A stretch of DNA of 64,000 nt, taken from positions 42,805,587-42,869,586 of the forward strand of contig CAMGYJ010000007.1 of the NCBI GenBank assembly GCA_946122785.1, given 5' to 3'. This document shows positions 10,662 through 21,302 of this stretch, piece by piece. The notes below the pieces were generated by a model. It searched no databases, had not been told where the DNA came from, and saw only the letters and a list, made by a program, of their open reading frames with translations. The stretch comes from Linum tenue. Lineage: Eukaryota > Streptophyta > Magnoliopsida > Malpighiales > Linaceae. Within the stretch, counting starts at the first letter, position 1. The number at the start of each line of letters is the position of its first letter. The position numbers and the translations under genes are program-made.

Positions 10662-12006
10662 TGACACGCTAAAACACAACACCTAACAATGGCCAAGCGT
10701 AACCAATGAAAGGGACTGTAGTAACAGGCAAGTTTAATTATCAACCCGGGGCCTAGATCTACTGCTTACTCCGTGATTCTCTATTATCTAGCAAACTAGT
10801 TCGAGTGATTGTTGTGAAAAGTAAAAGCAACAAGAAAGCAGTAAATTGTTCGGTTTTCTAAAGCAGGAAAGAGTCACTTGGGATTGAGTCCCCCTAGCCC
10901 CTTAGTTAGGTTCAATTGCAATTCCCTGGGTTGATTTACTGTTGATTAGACTGCGGAAGATCCGACAGTAGCTTGGAATCTCTTAAGCTGACCAAGCCCT
11001 CTCAGACCAACTACCCGGCAGACGACTAGTCTTCACCGGGATAGAAAGCTGAGGCTATGAACACAGAACTCCACTACTGGCGTCAAGAACACCAGTACAA
11101 AGCAGTAAACTGGCTAACTCTCGTATAGCCAATCTCCTACTATCGAATGAAGAGGCTCTAACAACCTAATCAGATTCTATCTATCTCAGGTTGCAGCAGA
11201 AATTGAGAAAAGCTGATCAGACTCCAATCAATTCAATAAACATGCATCATTCGATTAAAATCAAACAGTAATATCATCCCAAGTCATTACAATCAAATCC
11301 CTAACACAAGGAACTAGGGTTCTTCATACCCAAGTGAGAGAAGGGTTCTACTCCATAGAGAGAGAAGAGAAAACAAGAATCGGATTAGTCATACTCATAA
11401 CGATGAGGATAATCTGCTCCGGGACGATGATTTCCACTCCTATGACGATCTCCAGGCTTGATTCGATGAAATCCAGCTCTAGGACAGCTTCTAGGATGTT
11501 TTCTTCGCACTTTCTCTCTCTAGGGCTCTGTTTTTGTTCTCAAAACACGATTCCCCCCACTTTTGGCTCGGATTAGGCTTTAAAACCGGCTTTCCCGAGT
11601 TGCACGGCCAGGTGCACGGCCGTGCACAACACAATTCTGGCCGTGCACCCTCAAAACGCACCGTATCAATTATTCGGCCTTCATCCACCTTGCACGGCCA
11701 GGCGCACGGCCGTGCAAGCTTCAAGCCTGCCCGTGCATGGCCTCGGCTTGAGGCGCACGGCCAAATAGCTCAAGTGCACGGCCGTGCAGCCTCCTGGTCT
11801 GCCCGTGCACTCCCCAAAAAGCTCGCCCTTCGTCCGTTCTTCGTCCAATCGACCCCAGACTCGCTCCTAAGCCTTCATTCACGTACTAGGACCTGAAATA
11901 ACACAAACAAGCACAACCTAGCGTGAAATCGGCCTAAAACACGAGAATCAACACCTCAAACGGTGTAAGTAGGAGGGTAAAAACATGTGTAAATGACGGT
12001 CTATCA
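10662..12006 (-). repeat. 3' LTR of the nested element
   Basis: Starts TGACACGCTAAAACAC and ends GACGGTCTATCA; it matches 15114-16457 over its whole length. It contains the TGCACGGCC palindrome cluster (11600-11810) and a 120-residue ORF that occurs in both LTRs and is not a gene. Confidence 0.95.
11600..11812. repeat. TGCACGGCC / GGCCGTGCA repeat cluster in LTR
   Basis: About ten occurrences of GCACGGCC or its complement in some 210 bp, several joined as the palindrome GCACGGCCGTGC. The same cluster recurs at 16051-16263 in the other LTR. Such GC-rich palindromes could bind a regulator or fold in RNA, but the role is unknown. Confidence 0.85.
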
Positions 12007-13795
12007 AACTCCCCCACACTTAACCGTTTGCTTGTCCCCAAGCAAACCAAGTCAGACACTAGGTAAGCTTACATATTTCAATCAACCAACATTGGGGACA
12101 AGTCATAAAGGCACAAAACACGTGAATCGCACTGGTTCTCAAACATCAATACATGCACAACCTCACTAACAACCTGGACAACCACCACAAAGGACATTCG
12201 AGTGCAGCAAATCGAGCAAAGGAAGAGTCTCCCTTCTGTTCACTGGCCAACCTAGACTTGATTCAACCACTCACTCAAAACAGTCAACTCATGCATCCAA
12301 CTCAAGACATCAGAATAGAGACCGAGCAATCTAGGTCCTCACCGGGGTACAAGAGCATATAGAAAATGAAAATGAATCACTCACTCTCGACCAGTGGGGT
12401 CAGGACAATTTGATGCGAAAGATGCGCATGCTATTTCTCTCAATACCTATCATCTCTTCACCATGATGGCAGCCTCTAAATGCTAGAGTTCACATATGGG
12501 GTGTCACCACTAACTAATCAGGAGGTCTTAGACACAGGTTCAAATGACTGGCTAGGGTCTTGGACATGGGGAAAAGGCCTTTTAGGTGGTGGAAGTATTC
12601 ATAGCAAAAGGTTCCACATTTTCCAAACACACAATCACAGTCAAACAACCCGGTATTTTCTTTCTGCTATTCTGCATTACTCAATATCTTAAGAGCACAA
12701 GAGCGAAGGAGGCATAAACATCAGCATTTCCAAGCCAGACTGCTAAGAAACACTACTTACTGGGCATTATTCAGATTTTTGGCAGTGGCTCTCTTTTGCT
12801 TTCATTTTTTCTTTGTTTTTCTTTTATTTTTCTTTTCATTTCTTAAGAGAGCCACCACTTCTGCATAAATATCAAACACCTGCCCAACTTTTAAGCACTA
12901 CCTCCAACACTCACATAGATTTAAGCAGAAACAGCAGAGAATATATAAAAACCACTCTGTGGAACCTTCTAAAAGATGCAACAAGGGTGATTTTTTCCAT
13001 TATAGACCAAAAGAAAGGATAACACACGGCTCAAAGGGGTTGACTAGGGGATATAACACATCAGGACAGTCAGTTTTGGGCGTGGGCTAATCCTATGCCC
13101 CCATCATCTCAGCTAGTGACAACGTGAATGCTACACATCATGTAAGAGGGATCTATCGCACAAGAAAGAAACGAGCAGGCTCAAATCTCACATGGCTACC
13201 TATATGCTCTATCTCACATTCTGATACCCTGAACTAGATGCATAAATGACTGTCAAGAAAAAGTAATCAGATCAAGTCAGATCAAGTCACAGTTGGCAAG
13301 CAAACAGTTGAAAAACTGAACCCCTACATTGTTCTACTGCACATCTCAGTCCTCATCATAGGTTGTCCTAGTCGCAAACAAGTTGTCATGCATTAATCCG
13401 AAAATCCAATCAATTCATCCATCAAAACACAGTGCCAATATGATCAAACAGCAGTACTTGGAGCCCTCAAATCGTAAGATTTGGACAGCGGACTAGGCTC
13501 CAAGCACCCAAATAAATATTCCAACCGATACAAAGCACCCCCCCCACACTTAAGCACGACATTGCCCTCAATGGAGTAGAGGGAAAGATAAGGGGAACGA
13601 TGTTACCAGATTGGAACACTGCTGGGGGACTGGAAGTGGACCGGTCAGCGGGGCTAGCATCAGCAAAACACACTGGGTGATAGAAACCATAGTTCCAAGT
13701 GGACAAACCGACAAAAACAAACGAAAGAAAAACAAACCTTGGTGGGGTTGCCTCCCCACAAGCGCTTCTTTTACGTCTTAGCTAGACGGTGGCTC
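12007..13795 (-). other. 3' untranslated interior of the nested element
   Basis: No reading frame resembling a retroelement protein is seen. It begins (in plus coordinates) with the polypurine tract beside the 3' LTR. A second TTAAGTGTGGGGGGGGTG-like tract lies at 13538-13556 on the minus strand, about 230 bp after the ORF stop; the same AAGTGTGGGGG word is used at both sites, so it could be an internal polypurine tract. Confidence 0.6.
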
Positions 13796-14965
13796 CTAAG
13801 TTTCGGTCCACCCCAAAACCTCCTTGAAGTTGAGGTTCTCATTAATGAGGTGGAGTCTCAAGTCACGAGCATGTGATGTGATAGGTGATGAAGACGGCTC
13901 GTGACCTTGAGGAAGATGAAGTCTCCACTCACGAGACCTCTCCTTCGCATCTGCTCTTGTCTCATTGCCCCAAACCAGATAAGATATATTCGATTGACCA
14001 CCATCGTATCCACCAAGAGGGATTGATGTTGATGTGGTCTTAGTTGGGCAAAGAGACACTGCAAATGGGTCCTTGCCAAGCAGCTCCTCGAAGTTTGGTG
14101 GAGATATCAAGTGTAACATAGGCTCGGTGCAAGCCCCTTCCACCTCAACTTCATCCTCAGCCTGGACGCCAATTGCTTCCACAACCCCCCTACCTTCTTC
14201 AAAATGTGGTCTCTCCCCTTGGAAAAGATCAAGAACTACCTCTTCTTTACTTTCTTCCTCATCCTCCACAACTTTCTTCCTCATCCTTGCTCGCTCTTCT
14301 TCTTCTAGAACATATTGGAGAGCAAGTCGCCAAGCAATTTCTTCAAGGGAATCATCTTGCATCTCCTCGCACAGGTCCAGCATGTTAGAGCAAAAATGAG
14401 GAACGGTGTGATCTGCCACCAGAGGACTTTCATGATCATGATTATCATGGAAGTTCTCTATGATAACTTCTGTAGGCTCCTCAACGCCCCCGCTGCCCTT
14501 GTCATCCTCCGCCTCTTCTAGCGAAGTAGCAGAAAGGTGATCTTGAGCAGGCTGTGAGCAAATTTGCTTCACCCACTCTGTTTGCTTCGCTGAGCACTGA
14601 ACAGTCTGCTCCATGTCATGGAGCAATGAGGGATCGGAAGAGGCAAGGGCTTGGATTTGAAGATCCATCTTAGAGCATGCTCTCTCAGTGTCTCGAGCAA
14701 GCTGCTCCACGAGAAGCCTTAATTGTTTGTTCGGATCTTCCAGTGAAGTGTAGCATGGCTCTGCTGGTTGTGGCAGGAACTCTTCTTGAAAAGGATATTG
14801 TTCTTGAGGTTCCCAAGGGTTTGGTTGTTCTCCATAGTAGGGGGGTTGGTACTGAGATCCGAATCCATAGTCTTCTCCTCCTTGATTGCTCCAGGAGGTC
14901 TCGGGGTAATACCACACGGATGGTGGTTGATACCCCCAATGGTTGTAGAAGCCATGAGGATCCAT
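13796..14965 (-). CDS. Gag-like or accessory protein of the nested non-autonomous element
   Basis: A 389-residue frame starting about 150 bp inside the PBS side, where gag normally lies. The N-terminal 70 residues are rich in Pro, Tyr, Trp, Gln and Gly (for example QYQPPYYGEQPNPWEPQEQY). Residues of about 75-130 form a probable coiled coil (KQLRLLVEQLARDTERACSKM), reminiscent of the C-terminal end of Athila-type Gag. The rest is very acidic (EEEERARMRKKVVEDEEESKEE near 230-250). No zinc knuckle, protease or RT motif is present. The ORF is complete in a young element, so it may be expressed, but its role is unknown. The antisense strand has longish shadow frames that I ignore. Confidence 0.6.
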   Translation of the reverse strand: MDPHGFYNHWGYQPPSVWYYPETSWSNQGGEDYGFGSQYQPPYYGEQPNPWEPQEQYPFQEEFLPQPAEPCYTSLEDPNKQLRLLVEQLARDTERACSKMDLQIQALASSDPSLLHDMEQTVQCSAKQTEWVKQICSQPAQDHLSATSLEEAEDDKGSGGVEEPTEVIIENFHDNHDHESPLVADHTVPHFCSNMLDLCEEMQDDSLEEIAWRLALQYVLEEEERARMRKKVVEDEEESKEEVVLDLFQGERPHFEEGRGVVEAIGVQAEDEVEVEGACTEPMLHLISPPNFEELLGKDPFAVSLCPTKTTSTSIPLGGYDGGQSNISYLVWGNETRADAKERSREWRLHLPQGHEPSSSPITSHARDLRLHLINENLNFKEVLGWTET

Positions 14966-15089
14966 GTTTCAGAGCTGCACCAACAAAAACATAACACCCA
15001 AGTGAAAAGCAAGGGTGGAAAAGAAAAGAAAGTGCAATAAATAAAAAGCTAGAGTAACAAATTCTCACGTTTCCCCAATAATCTAGAGG

Positions 15090-15107
15090 TCCCCGGCAAC
15101 GGCGCCA
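15090..15107 (-). other. Primer-binding site, tRNA-Asp type
   Basis: On the plus strand these 18 bases equal the 3' end of plant tRNA-Asp including CCA, so the element RNA (minus strand) can pair with the tRNA. It lies six bases inside the right LTR and fixes the element's orientation. Confidence 0.9.
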
Positions 15108-15113
15108 AAAACT

Positions 15114-16457
15114 TGACACGCTAAAACACAACACCTAACAATGGCCAAGCGTAACCAATGAAAGGGACTGTAGTAACAGGCAAGTTTAATTATCAACCCG
15201 GGGCCTAGATCTACTGCTTACTCCGTGATTCTCTATTATCTAGCAAACTAGTTCGAGTGATTGTTGTGAAAAGTAAAAGCAACAAGAAAGCAGTAAATTG
15301 TTCGGTTTTCTAAAGCAGGAAAGAGTCACTCGGGATTGAGTCCCCCTAGCCCCTTAGTTAGGTTCAATTGCAATTCCCTGGGTTGATTTACTGTTGATTA
15401 GACTGCGGAAGATCCGACAGTAGCTTGGAATCTCTTAAGCTGACCAAGCCCTCTCAGTCCAACTACCCGGCAGACGACTAGTCTTCACCGGGATAGAAAG
15501 CTGAGGCTATGAACACAGAACTCCACTACTGGCGTCAAGAACACCAGTACAAAGCAGTAAACTGGCTAACTCTCGTATAGCCAATCTCCTACTATCGAAT
15601 GAAGAGGCTCTAACAACCTAATCAGATTCTATCTATCTCAGGTTGCAGCAGAAATTGAGAAAAGCTGATCAGACTCCAATCAATTCAATAAACATGCATC
15701 ATTCGATTAAAATCAAACAGTAATATCATCCCAAGTCATTACAATCAAATCCCTAACACAAGGAACTAGGGTTCTTCATACCCAAGTGAGAGAAGGGTTC
15801 TACTCCATAGAGAGAGAAGAGAAAACAAGAATCGGATTAGTCATACTCATAACGATGAGGATAATCTGCTCCGGGACGATGATTTCCACTCCTATGACGA
15901 TCTCCAGGCTCGATTCGTGAAATCCAGCTCTAGGACAGCTTCTAGGATGTTTTCTTCGCACTTTCTCTCTCTAGGGCTCTGTTTTTGTTCTCAAAACACG
16001 ATTCTCCCCACTTTTGGCTCGGATTAGGCTTTAAAACCGGCTTTCCCGAGTTGCACGGCCAGGTGCACGGCCGTGCACAACACAATTCTGGCCGTGCACC
16101 CTCAAAACGCACCGTATCAATTATTCGGCCTTCATCCACCTTGCACGGCCAGGCGCACGGCCGTGCAAGCTTCAAGCCTGCCCGTGCATGGCCTCGGCGT
16201 GAGGCGCACGACCAAATGGCTCAAGTGCACGGCCGTGCAGCCTCCTGGTCTGCCCGTGCACTCCCCAAAAAGCTCGCCCTTCGTCCGTTCTTCGTCCAAT
16301 CGACCCCAGACTCGCTCCTAAGCCTTCATTCACGTACTAGGACCTGAAATAACACAAACAAGCACAACCTAGCGTGAAATCGGCCTAAAACACGAGAATC
16401 AACACCTCAAACGGTGTAAGTAGGAGGGTAAAAACATGTGTAAATGACGGTCTATCA
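15114..16457 (-). repeat. 5' LTR of the nested element
   Basis: Near-identical partner of 10662-12006. Seen differences include C for T at about 15330, T for A at about 15457, loss of one A near 15914, and three changes around 16199-16218 in the TGCACGGCC cluster. Confidence 0.95.
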
Positions 16458-17577
16458 CATACACAACTCCACCTTTTCCTTTGAAGCTGAAACCCTTGCT
16501 GTCGAGTAGACTCAAGGATATCAGGTTCTTTGTCATTCGTGGAACATGCCTGACATCATTCACGGTACAGAACGAACCATCATGTGTCTGAACCTTTATG
16601 GACCCGATTCCAACAACCTTGCAGACAGCTTCATATGCCATGACCACATTACCACCATCTATCTGCTCGTAATTTTGGAAACAATCCCTGTTCGGAGACA
16701 TATGGTATGAGGCTGCAGTATCCAGAAACCACACATCACCACGATGTGCCTTCTCATCTACAGCCAAGGCGAGATCGTCTTCAGAACTGTTGTCCACTTC
16801 TGCCACGGCAACTGAACCTTGTTTCTTCTGTTGCCCTCTTCTCTTGGGACAGTTGTACTTCCAATGCCCCACTTCCTTACAGTTGTGACAAGCATCACCT
16901 GGCTGTGGACCGGGACCCTTGGAATTCTTGCTCGAATTCCCTTTACCAGATTTCTTCTTTCCCTTTCCACCTGTAACAGCCAAACCCGATGCCTCGCCAC
17001 CTGTACCAGATCCAGACGCCTTATGCCTGATCTCTCTCGTATGAAGAGCAGACCTGACATCCTCCAACGACACGCTTTCTTTACCAGCAATAAAAGAATC
17101 AACGAAATTCTCATATGAACTCGGCAAAGAAACCAGTAGGATTAGGGCAGCATCCTCGTCATCAACTTGAACATCTATATTACGCAGATCCAGTAAAATA
17201 GAGTTAAGCAGTTCGAGATGTTCCCTCAAAGGCGTACCTTCTTGCATCCTCAAGCTGAACAACCGTTGCTTGAGATGCAGCTTGTTGGTTAGAGACTTCG
17301 TCATATACAGACTCTCCAGTTTCAACCACAAGCCCGCGGCAGTCTTCTCAGCAGCGACTTCAATGATGACATCATCAGACAACGATAGCATGATGGTCGA
17401 GTGGGCCTTCTCCTCCAGGGTATTCCACTCATCGTCATCGACCGCTGCCTTCTTCTGTTTCGCAGACAGCGGCCCCCACAACCCTTGCTGTTTTAATAAA
17501 GCCTGCATCTTGATCTGCCATATAGCGAAGCTGTTCTTCCCCGTGAACTTTTCGATCTTCATGTTCACCGACGTCAT
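16458..17577 (-). pseudogene. gag: Copia Gag - protease part, cut by the nested insertion
   Basis: Starts with MTSVNMKIEKFTGKNSFAIW at 17577, 53 bp inside the 5' LTR, as expected for a Tork/Tnt1-type Gag. The UBN2-type Gag core includes LYMTKSLTNKLHLKQRLF and LLVSLPSSYENFVDSF. A CCHC zinc knuckle (CHNCKEVGHWKYNC, plus 16850-16893) follows a Lys/Gly/Ser-rich linker. The aspartic protease active site reads FLDTAASYHMS, the DTAAS form seen in Tnt1-like elements in place of DSGAS. The frame runs open up to the insertion point in the protease-integrase linker, after which the ORF continues into nested LTR sequence and stops near 16399. No inactivating change is seen in this half itself. Confidence 0.93.
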
Positions 17578-17617
17578 TCTTCTGAATCGAAAACCCTAGC
17601 CTGATTTCCAGCCGCGA

Positions 17618-17628
17618 CTCTGATACCA
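17618..17628 (-). other. Primer-binding site of the Copia element (initiator tRNA-Met)
   Basis: On the minus strand the bases read TGGTATCAGAG, the standard plant Copia PBS, two bases inside the right LTR. Confidence 0.9.
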
Positions 17629-17630
17629 CT

Positions 17631-17989
17631 TGTTATAAACGCGCTGCTACGGATTGGGAAATCGCCGGAATCGACAAAGCAAGAATACGAAAACGAGAAT
17701 CGAAAACACGACACACAATTTACGTGGTTCACTAACACGATGTGTGTTAGCTACGTCCACGGGCGAGAGAGAGCCAGTTTCACTATATCGAGGAGATTAC
17801 AGATTACAGAGGAGTATGAGAAGTATTTATAGTACTTCTCCATGTGGGTCTAAACCTAATCCAATATGGCAAAGGAAACGGTTACAGACCAGGCCCAGAA
17901 CCCGAACCCAAATAACATTGAGCCCATACACCATAGGCCCCCGATTACCAGTCGTAGAGGCTGATAGTCCGATTCAAGTCACATCAACA
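17631..17989 (-). repeat. 5' LTR of the Copia element
   Basis: 359-bp TG...CA repeat matching 7369-7738. On the minus strand it has a TATA-like ACTATAAATACT (about 17823-17834), a plausible promoter for the element. Confidence 0.93.
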
Positions 17990-18600
17990 TGATTATTATA
18001 AAAGGATACAAATATAAGTCTATCCCATTTATTTCTTCTATGATCATCTGTCATAGCCTCTATGTAATTTTAAAATTTTCAAGTTATGTCTTTAAGTTTA
18101 TCGAATATTAGAATTGTATATATATGGTTTAATAAATATACAAATTAGTTTAATCATTAATTACTTGGATTTTGCTATCCAGTTTAATTTGAAGTCTCCA
18201 AGAGATTGAAGCTGATCGTGTAGCTAGTCACCTGGTTCGATTATAAATGGTTTTCTTTCACTCATTTTGTTTTCATTCGCACATAATAATAATAATATTA
18301 TAATTACACCTCGAGTGCACAAAACTGCATATTATATGGTGGACCAACTTCTCGAATCTGCCTAAATTTGGGACACCTACGTAATAACAACGACATGATC
18401 TTTTGATCAACTTACCAAAAGAACTGCATTGTTCAGTGAAATAAAAAAACAACACAACCAAACAGAGAAACCTACCATCCACAGCATAGAGCGGCACGTG
18501 GAGAAAAGGATGTGGTCCGCGGTGTTACATTTGGGGAACACAATGGCCGGTAAGTTCTATAATTGGTACGAGTTAGGCATCACTTTTCTTTTATACTTTA
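17990..18600. other. Intergenic, no gene recognised
   Basis: AT-rich DNA between the Copia element and a LINE fragment. Short ORFs here show no family resemblance. Confidence 0.5.
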
Positions 18601-18604
18601 AAGG

Positions 18605-19060
18605 ATCAACATGCCTCAAAATATTGGGAAGGCTTATGATAGGGTGGAGTGTCGCTACTTAGAGGTTATGACGAGGAAGTTGAGATTTGCGGATAGATGG
18701 GAGACTTATCAAAAAAAGGTGTGTCATCAGTATCCTATGCAGTTATTGTTAATGTCCATCAATCAACCACCTTTTTCCCACCGTGAAGTTTGCGCCAAGG
18801 GGATTTTATTTCACCGTGACTCTTTCTACTTCTGGCTGAGAGGCTTTCTGCTCTTATAATCAAGAATGAAAGAGACGGGGAAATTCAAGGTTTGAAAGTT
18901 AGGAAGGAAGCTATATCCATATCCCACCTTTTATTCGCAGACGACATCGTAGTTTTTACCAGGATCTGCTGCCAGAATGTGACAAGTTGAAACACATCCT
19001 GAACCTCTACGAGGCAGAGTTGGGACATCAAGTGAATTTATGAAAATTTTAGCTATCTTT
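18605..19060 (+). pseudogene. LINE reverse transcriptase fragment
   Basis: Translation in shifting frames gives KAYDRVE (18628-18648), the segment before the palm of plant L1-type RT, followed by a decayed PLSPYLF region and by ISHLLFADDIVVF (about 18920-18950), the RT active site. Stops and frameshifts are numerous. Upstream and downstream LINE parts are missing. The family looks like that of the fragment at 48640-49190, which ends just before this part of RT. Confidence 0.8.
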
Positions 19061-19064
19061 TACC

Positions 19065-20575
19065 CCCAATCTCGTAACTAGCATAAAGGAAGAATGATCA
19101 TGCAATATATTAAGTTATAAATTCTAGAAGTGTACATGATCGTATTCCGCAGGGTCTTTCAATAGTAACTACTCAATACCAACATATTATGCTTGAATTT
19201 GTAATGCAAAGAAAAGTAAATGCTATGGGTTGATGTGCCCTTTTGATGAAATCAAAATACTACTCTACTACTAATGCAAGCCACGAAAATGCAAACAAGA
19301 AAAGTAATGTTTATGTAGTGATTCTAGATGATCATGCATTCATTCTCATTAAGAAGATACTTCAATGCTTCTTCTATTAAAACGACATATCTCTTCCACT
19401 AAGGTCATTCTCTACCCGTTGCATGCGCCTCTTGCGATAGAGATTTAACTAGCTAATGCATAATTCCGCTTCATGTCATTGCCTAATCAATGAAGAATAA
19501 GGAAGTTAGAATAACACATGATTAAGTGTTGGCCTCTTGAGTCATACTCGATGGTCTATAGCATCGATGATATAAATTATCAAGTATCCTCATTCGTGTA
19601 TAGAAAGGTAGTTAGTCCATCCATACACGCCTAAGAAGATGCATACTATACGAGCTTGTCTCCCATAATAGTAGGATAAACGATGCATATAGTAACACAT
19701 ATATAGAAACATAGACATTGAGAAGGTTAAACATTTAATAACAATAGCATCTAGCAACTCAAGCAATAGAAGATACAAACATATATTGGCATTAAGCATA
19801 AATGATATAATATACATGCTAGACATCTCATTAAATCATAGAACTAGTACACAAAGCTTCATCAAATCACATACCTTAACATATAGTATAGCAACATAAA
19901 GGAGAGTATAACAACATCACCATTGATAAAAACATCAATGGTGAATTATCCTAGTCGAGCTCCAACAGAGCATCACCTACTCTCCCTGTGGATTGCTACT
20001 GCTGCCCTAGGCCAAAGTGTTGGTAAAAGTTGGGTCTAAAAGATCTAGCCTAACCTCCTATATACTAGTTATAAGGGGGGGGGGGGGGTGTCAGTCCTTT
20101 TTCCTCCTAAAGTAAGCTAAAACCTTCCTTTTCCGACTTGAATTCAGATTCCTTGTACATGTGGTCGAAGTAACTTGTTGAGGAAGTTTTCTTGAAGTTA
20201 GGACACGAGCGGCGGCCAAATGGCGTTGGGACCTGCCGCTGAGTTTTCTTCTCCAAATCGGCCCATTTTTGGTGAGCAGCTTCCTCTTGGCGCCCGATCC
20301 TCAAATTTCAGCTCGTTTGGACTTCATTTGACCCGTATGCTCTTCAAAATATTATCATTTGGTCCACAACTTGGCCTTCCAGTGTCATAACCCATCTCCG
20401 TTTGAGCTTATGAGCTTGTATCATCGACCTCCTTTTGATCCACCGGGTCTCTTGGTGATCCATATTCGCCTTGAGTGCATTATAACCTTGAAAAATACAA
20501 AACAACACCATAAAGATATCAAATAGTACAAAAACACAATAATGGTCTAACTGACGAGATCTCTAACACCGTTAA
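19065..20575 (-). mobile_element. Decayed gypsy LTR (solo-LTR-like remnant)
   Basis: This non-coding block matches, with many differences, 50190-50625 plus 52515-53600. Shared landmarks are the TAGATGATNATGCAT region near 19326, CATATCTCTTCCACTAAGGTC near 19387, and the terminal block CCTTGAAAAATACAAAACAACACC near 20488. At the second site the same block directly abuts degraded gypsy pol, so it is an LTR of that family. No clean ends or target duplication were found. A G run of about 11 lies at 20078-20088. Confidence 0.65.
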
Positions 20576-20830
20576 AATTTGTAACGAAAATGACTAGATT
20601 GGTCAAACAACCATACACAAATTTTACTATTTATTTGTATATCTCTCAAAAAAAGTTGTAGTCATTTGTGTGTATTTTGCCACAAACACAAAAGTTGTAA
20701 TTATGTGAGTGTATTTTGGCAATTTTCTTACCCAATTAACCTACCACAGTTCCGTCCAAATAGCTTTAAATCATATTGGTTCCAAGAATGTCTAAATCAT
20801 TACCGGAGTCGAAAATCTGTACCTAGCTAT

Positions 20831-21294
20831 TAGAGGTGGCAATTAGGATCCAAATCCATGAATCCAATCCAATCCATCCACCAAATTATCCACTTAATCC
20901 AATCCATTTAAATCCAATCCATTTGATCCAAATCCAATTGGATTGGTGGATTCATGGATCAATCCATGGATCCAAATGGCAAATTACGATTTGGTACCTA
21001 TATTTTTTATATTTTACATTTTGGTACCTAAAATTTATATTTTTATACGAAAAAAATCATTGGAAAATTACATTTTGGTACCTAAAATTTTTCATTATGA
21101 CATTTTAGTACCTAAACTTTTCAAAATTTACATTTTGGTCCAAGCCTTGGATGTCATTTGGATTCATGGATCAATCCACCAATCCATTGGATCCAATCCA
21201 TGAATCCACCAATCCATTGGATCCAATCCATTTGATCCATGGATCCACCAATCCAATCCACGAATCCACGAATCCGATCCAATTGCCACCTCTA
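20831..21294. mobile_element. hAT-type MITE, 464 bp
   Basis: Ends are TAGAGGTGGCAATT and AATTGCCACCTCTA, an inverted pair, flanked by a perfect 8-bp target duplication CTAGCTAT (20823-20830 and 21295-21302). The subterminal parts are runs of ATCCAATCCA/GGATTGGA words on both sides. The centre has four copies of a TTTGGTACCTAAAATTT word (20988-21122). Non-coding; mobilised by a hAT transposase elsewhere. Confidence 0.93.
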
Positions 21295-21302
21295 CTAGCT
21301 AT

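Larger units (their letters stand above)
10662..16457 (-). mobile_element. Non-autonomous LTR retrotransposon (Athila/Tat-like, tRNA-Asp primed) nested in the Copia element
   Basis: LTRs of 1345 bp (10662-12006) and 1344 bp (15114-16457), TG...CA, are flanked by a perfect CATAC target duplication (10657-10661 and 16458-16462). Orientation is minus: TCCCCGGCAACGGCGCCA at 15090-15107 equals the 3' end of plant tRNA-Asp, so its complement is the PBS beside the right (5') LTR. The polypurine tract AGTGTGGGGGAGTT lies beside the left LTR (12007-12022). By eye the LTRs differ by about seven substitutions and one single-base gap, roughly 0.5 percent, so insertion was recent. The 3.1-kb interior has one ORF and no protease, RT or integrase; it needs a partner element. 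Confidence 0.95.
7369..17989 (-). mobile_element. Ty1-Copia LTR retrotransposon, Tork/Tnt1 type, split by a nested element
   Basis: The element reads on the minus strand. LTRs lie at 17631-17989 (5') and 7369-7738 (3'), both TG...CA. The 5-bp flanks are GGATT and TGATT, a target duplication with one mismatch. The PBS (TGGTATCAGAG, initiator tRNA-Met) sits just inside the right LTR and a purine-rich AAGGTGGAGATTT tract just inside the left one. Gag-protease is on the right of a 5.8-kb insertion and integrase-RT-RNase H on the left, the order typical of Copia. Removing 10662-16457 and one copy of its CATAC duplication restores the same reading frame across the junction. In-frame stop codons make the copy inactive. 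LTR differences are about 8 substitutions plus an 11-bp block and small changes, older than the inserted element. Confidence 0.95.

Noticed and set aside
9266..10744. Integrase ORF start at 10744
   Set aside because: The first 28 codons are nested-LTR sequence; the Copia frame enters at 10661 and has no start codon of its own here.
11534..11896. 120-residue plus ORF in the nested element's LTR, repeated at 15985-16347
   Set aside because: It occurs in both LTRs and consists mostly of the TGCACGGCC cluster; repeated GQVHGRA-like peptides follow from the DNA words.
7364..17994. A perfect target duplication for the Copia element
   Set aside because: The flanks GGATT and TGATT match at four of five bases only, so I report it as imperfect.
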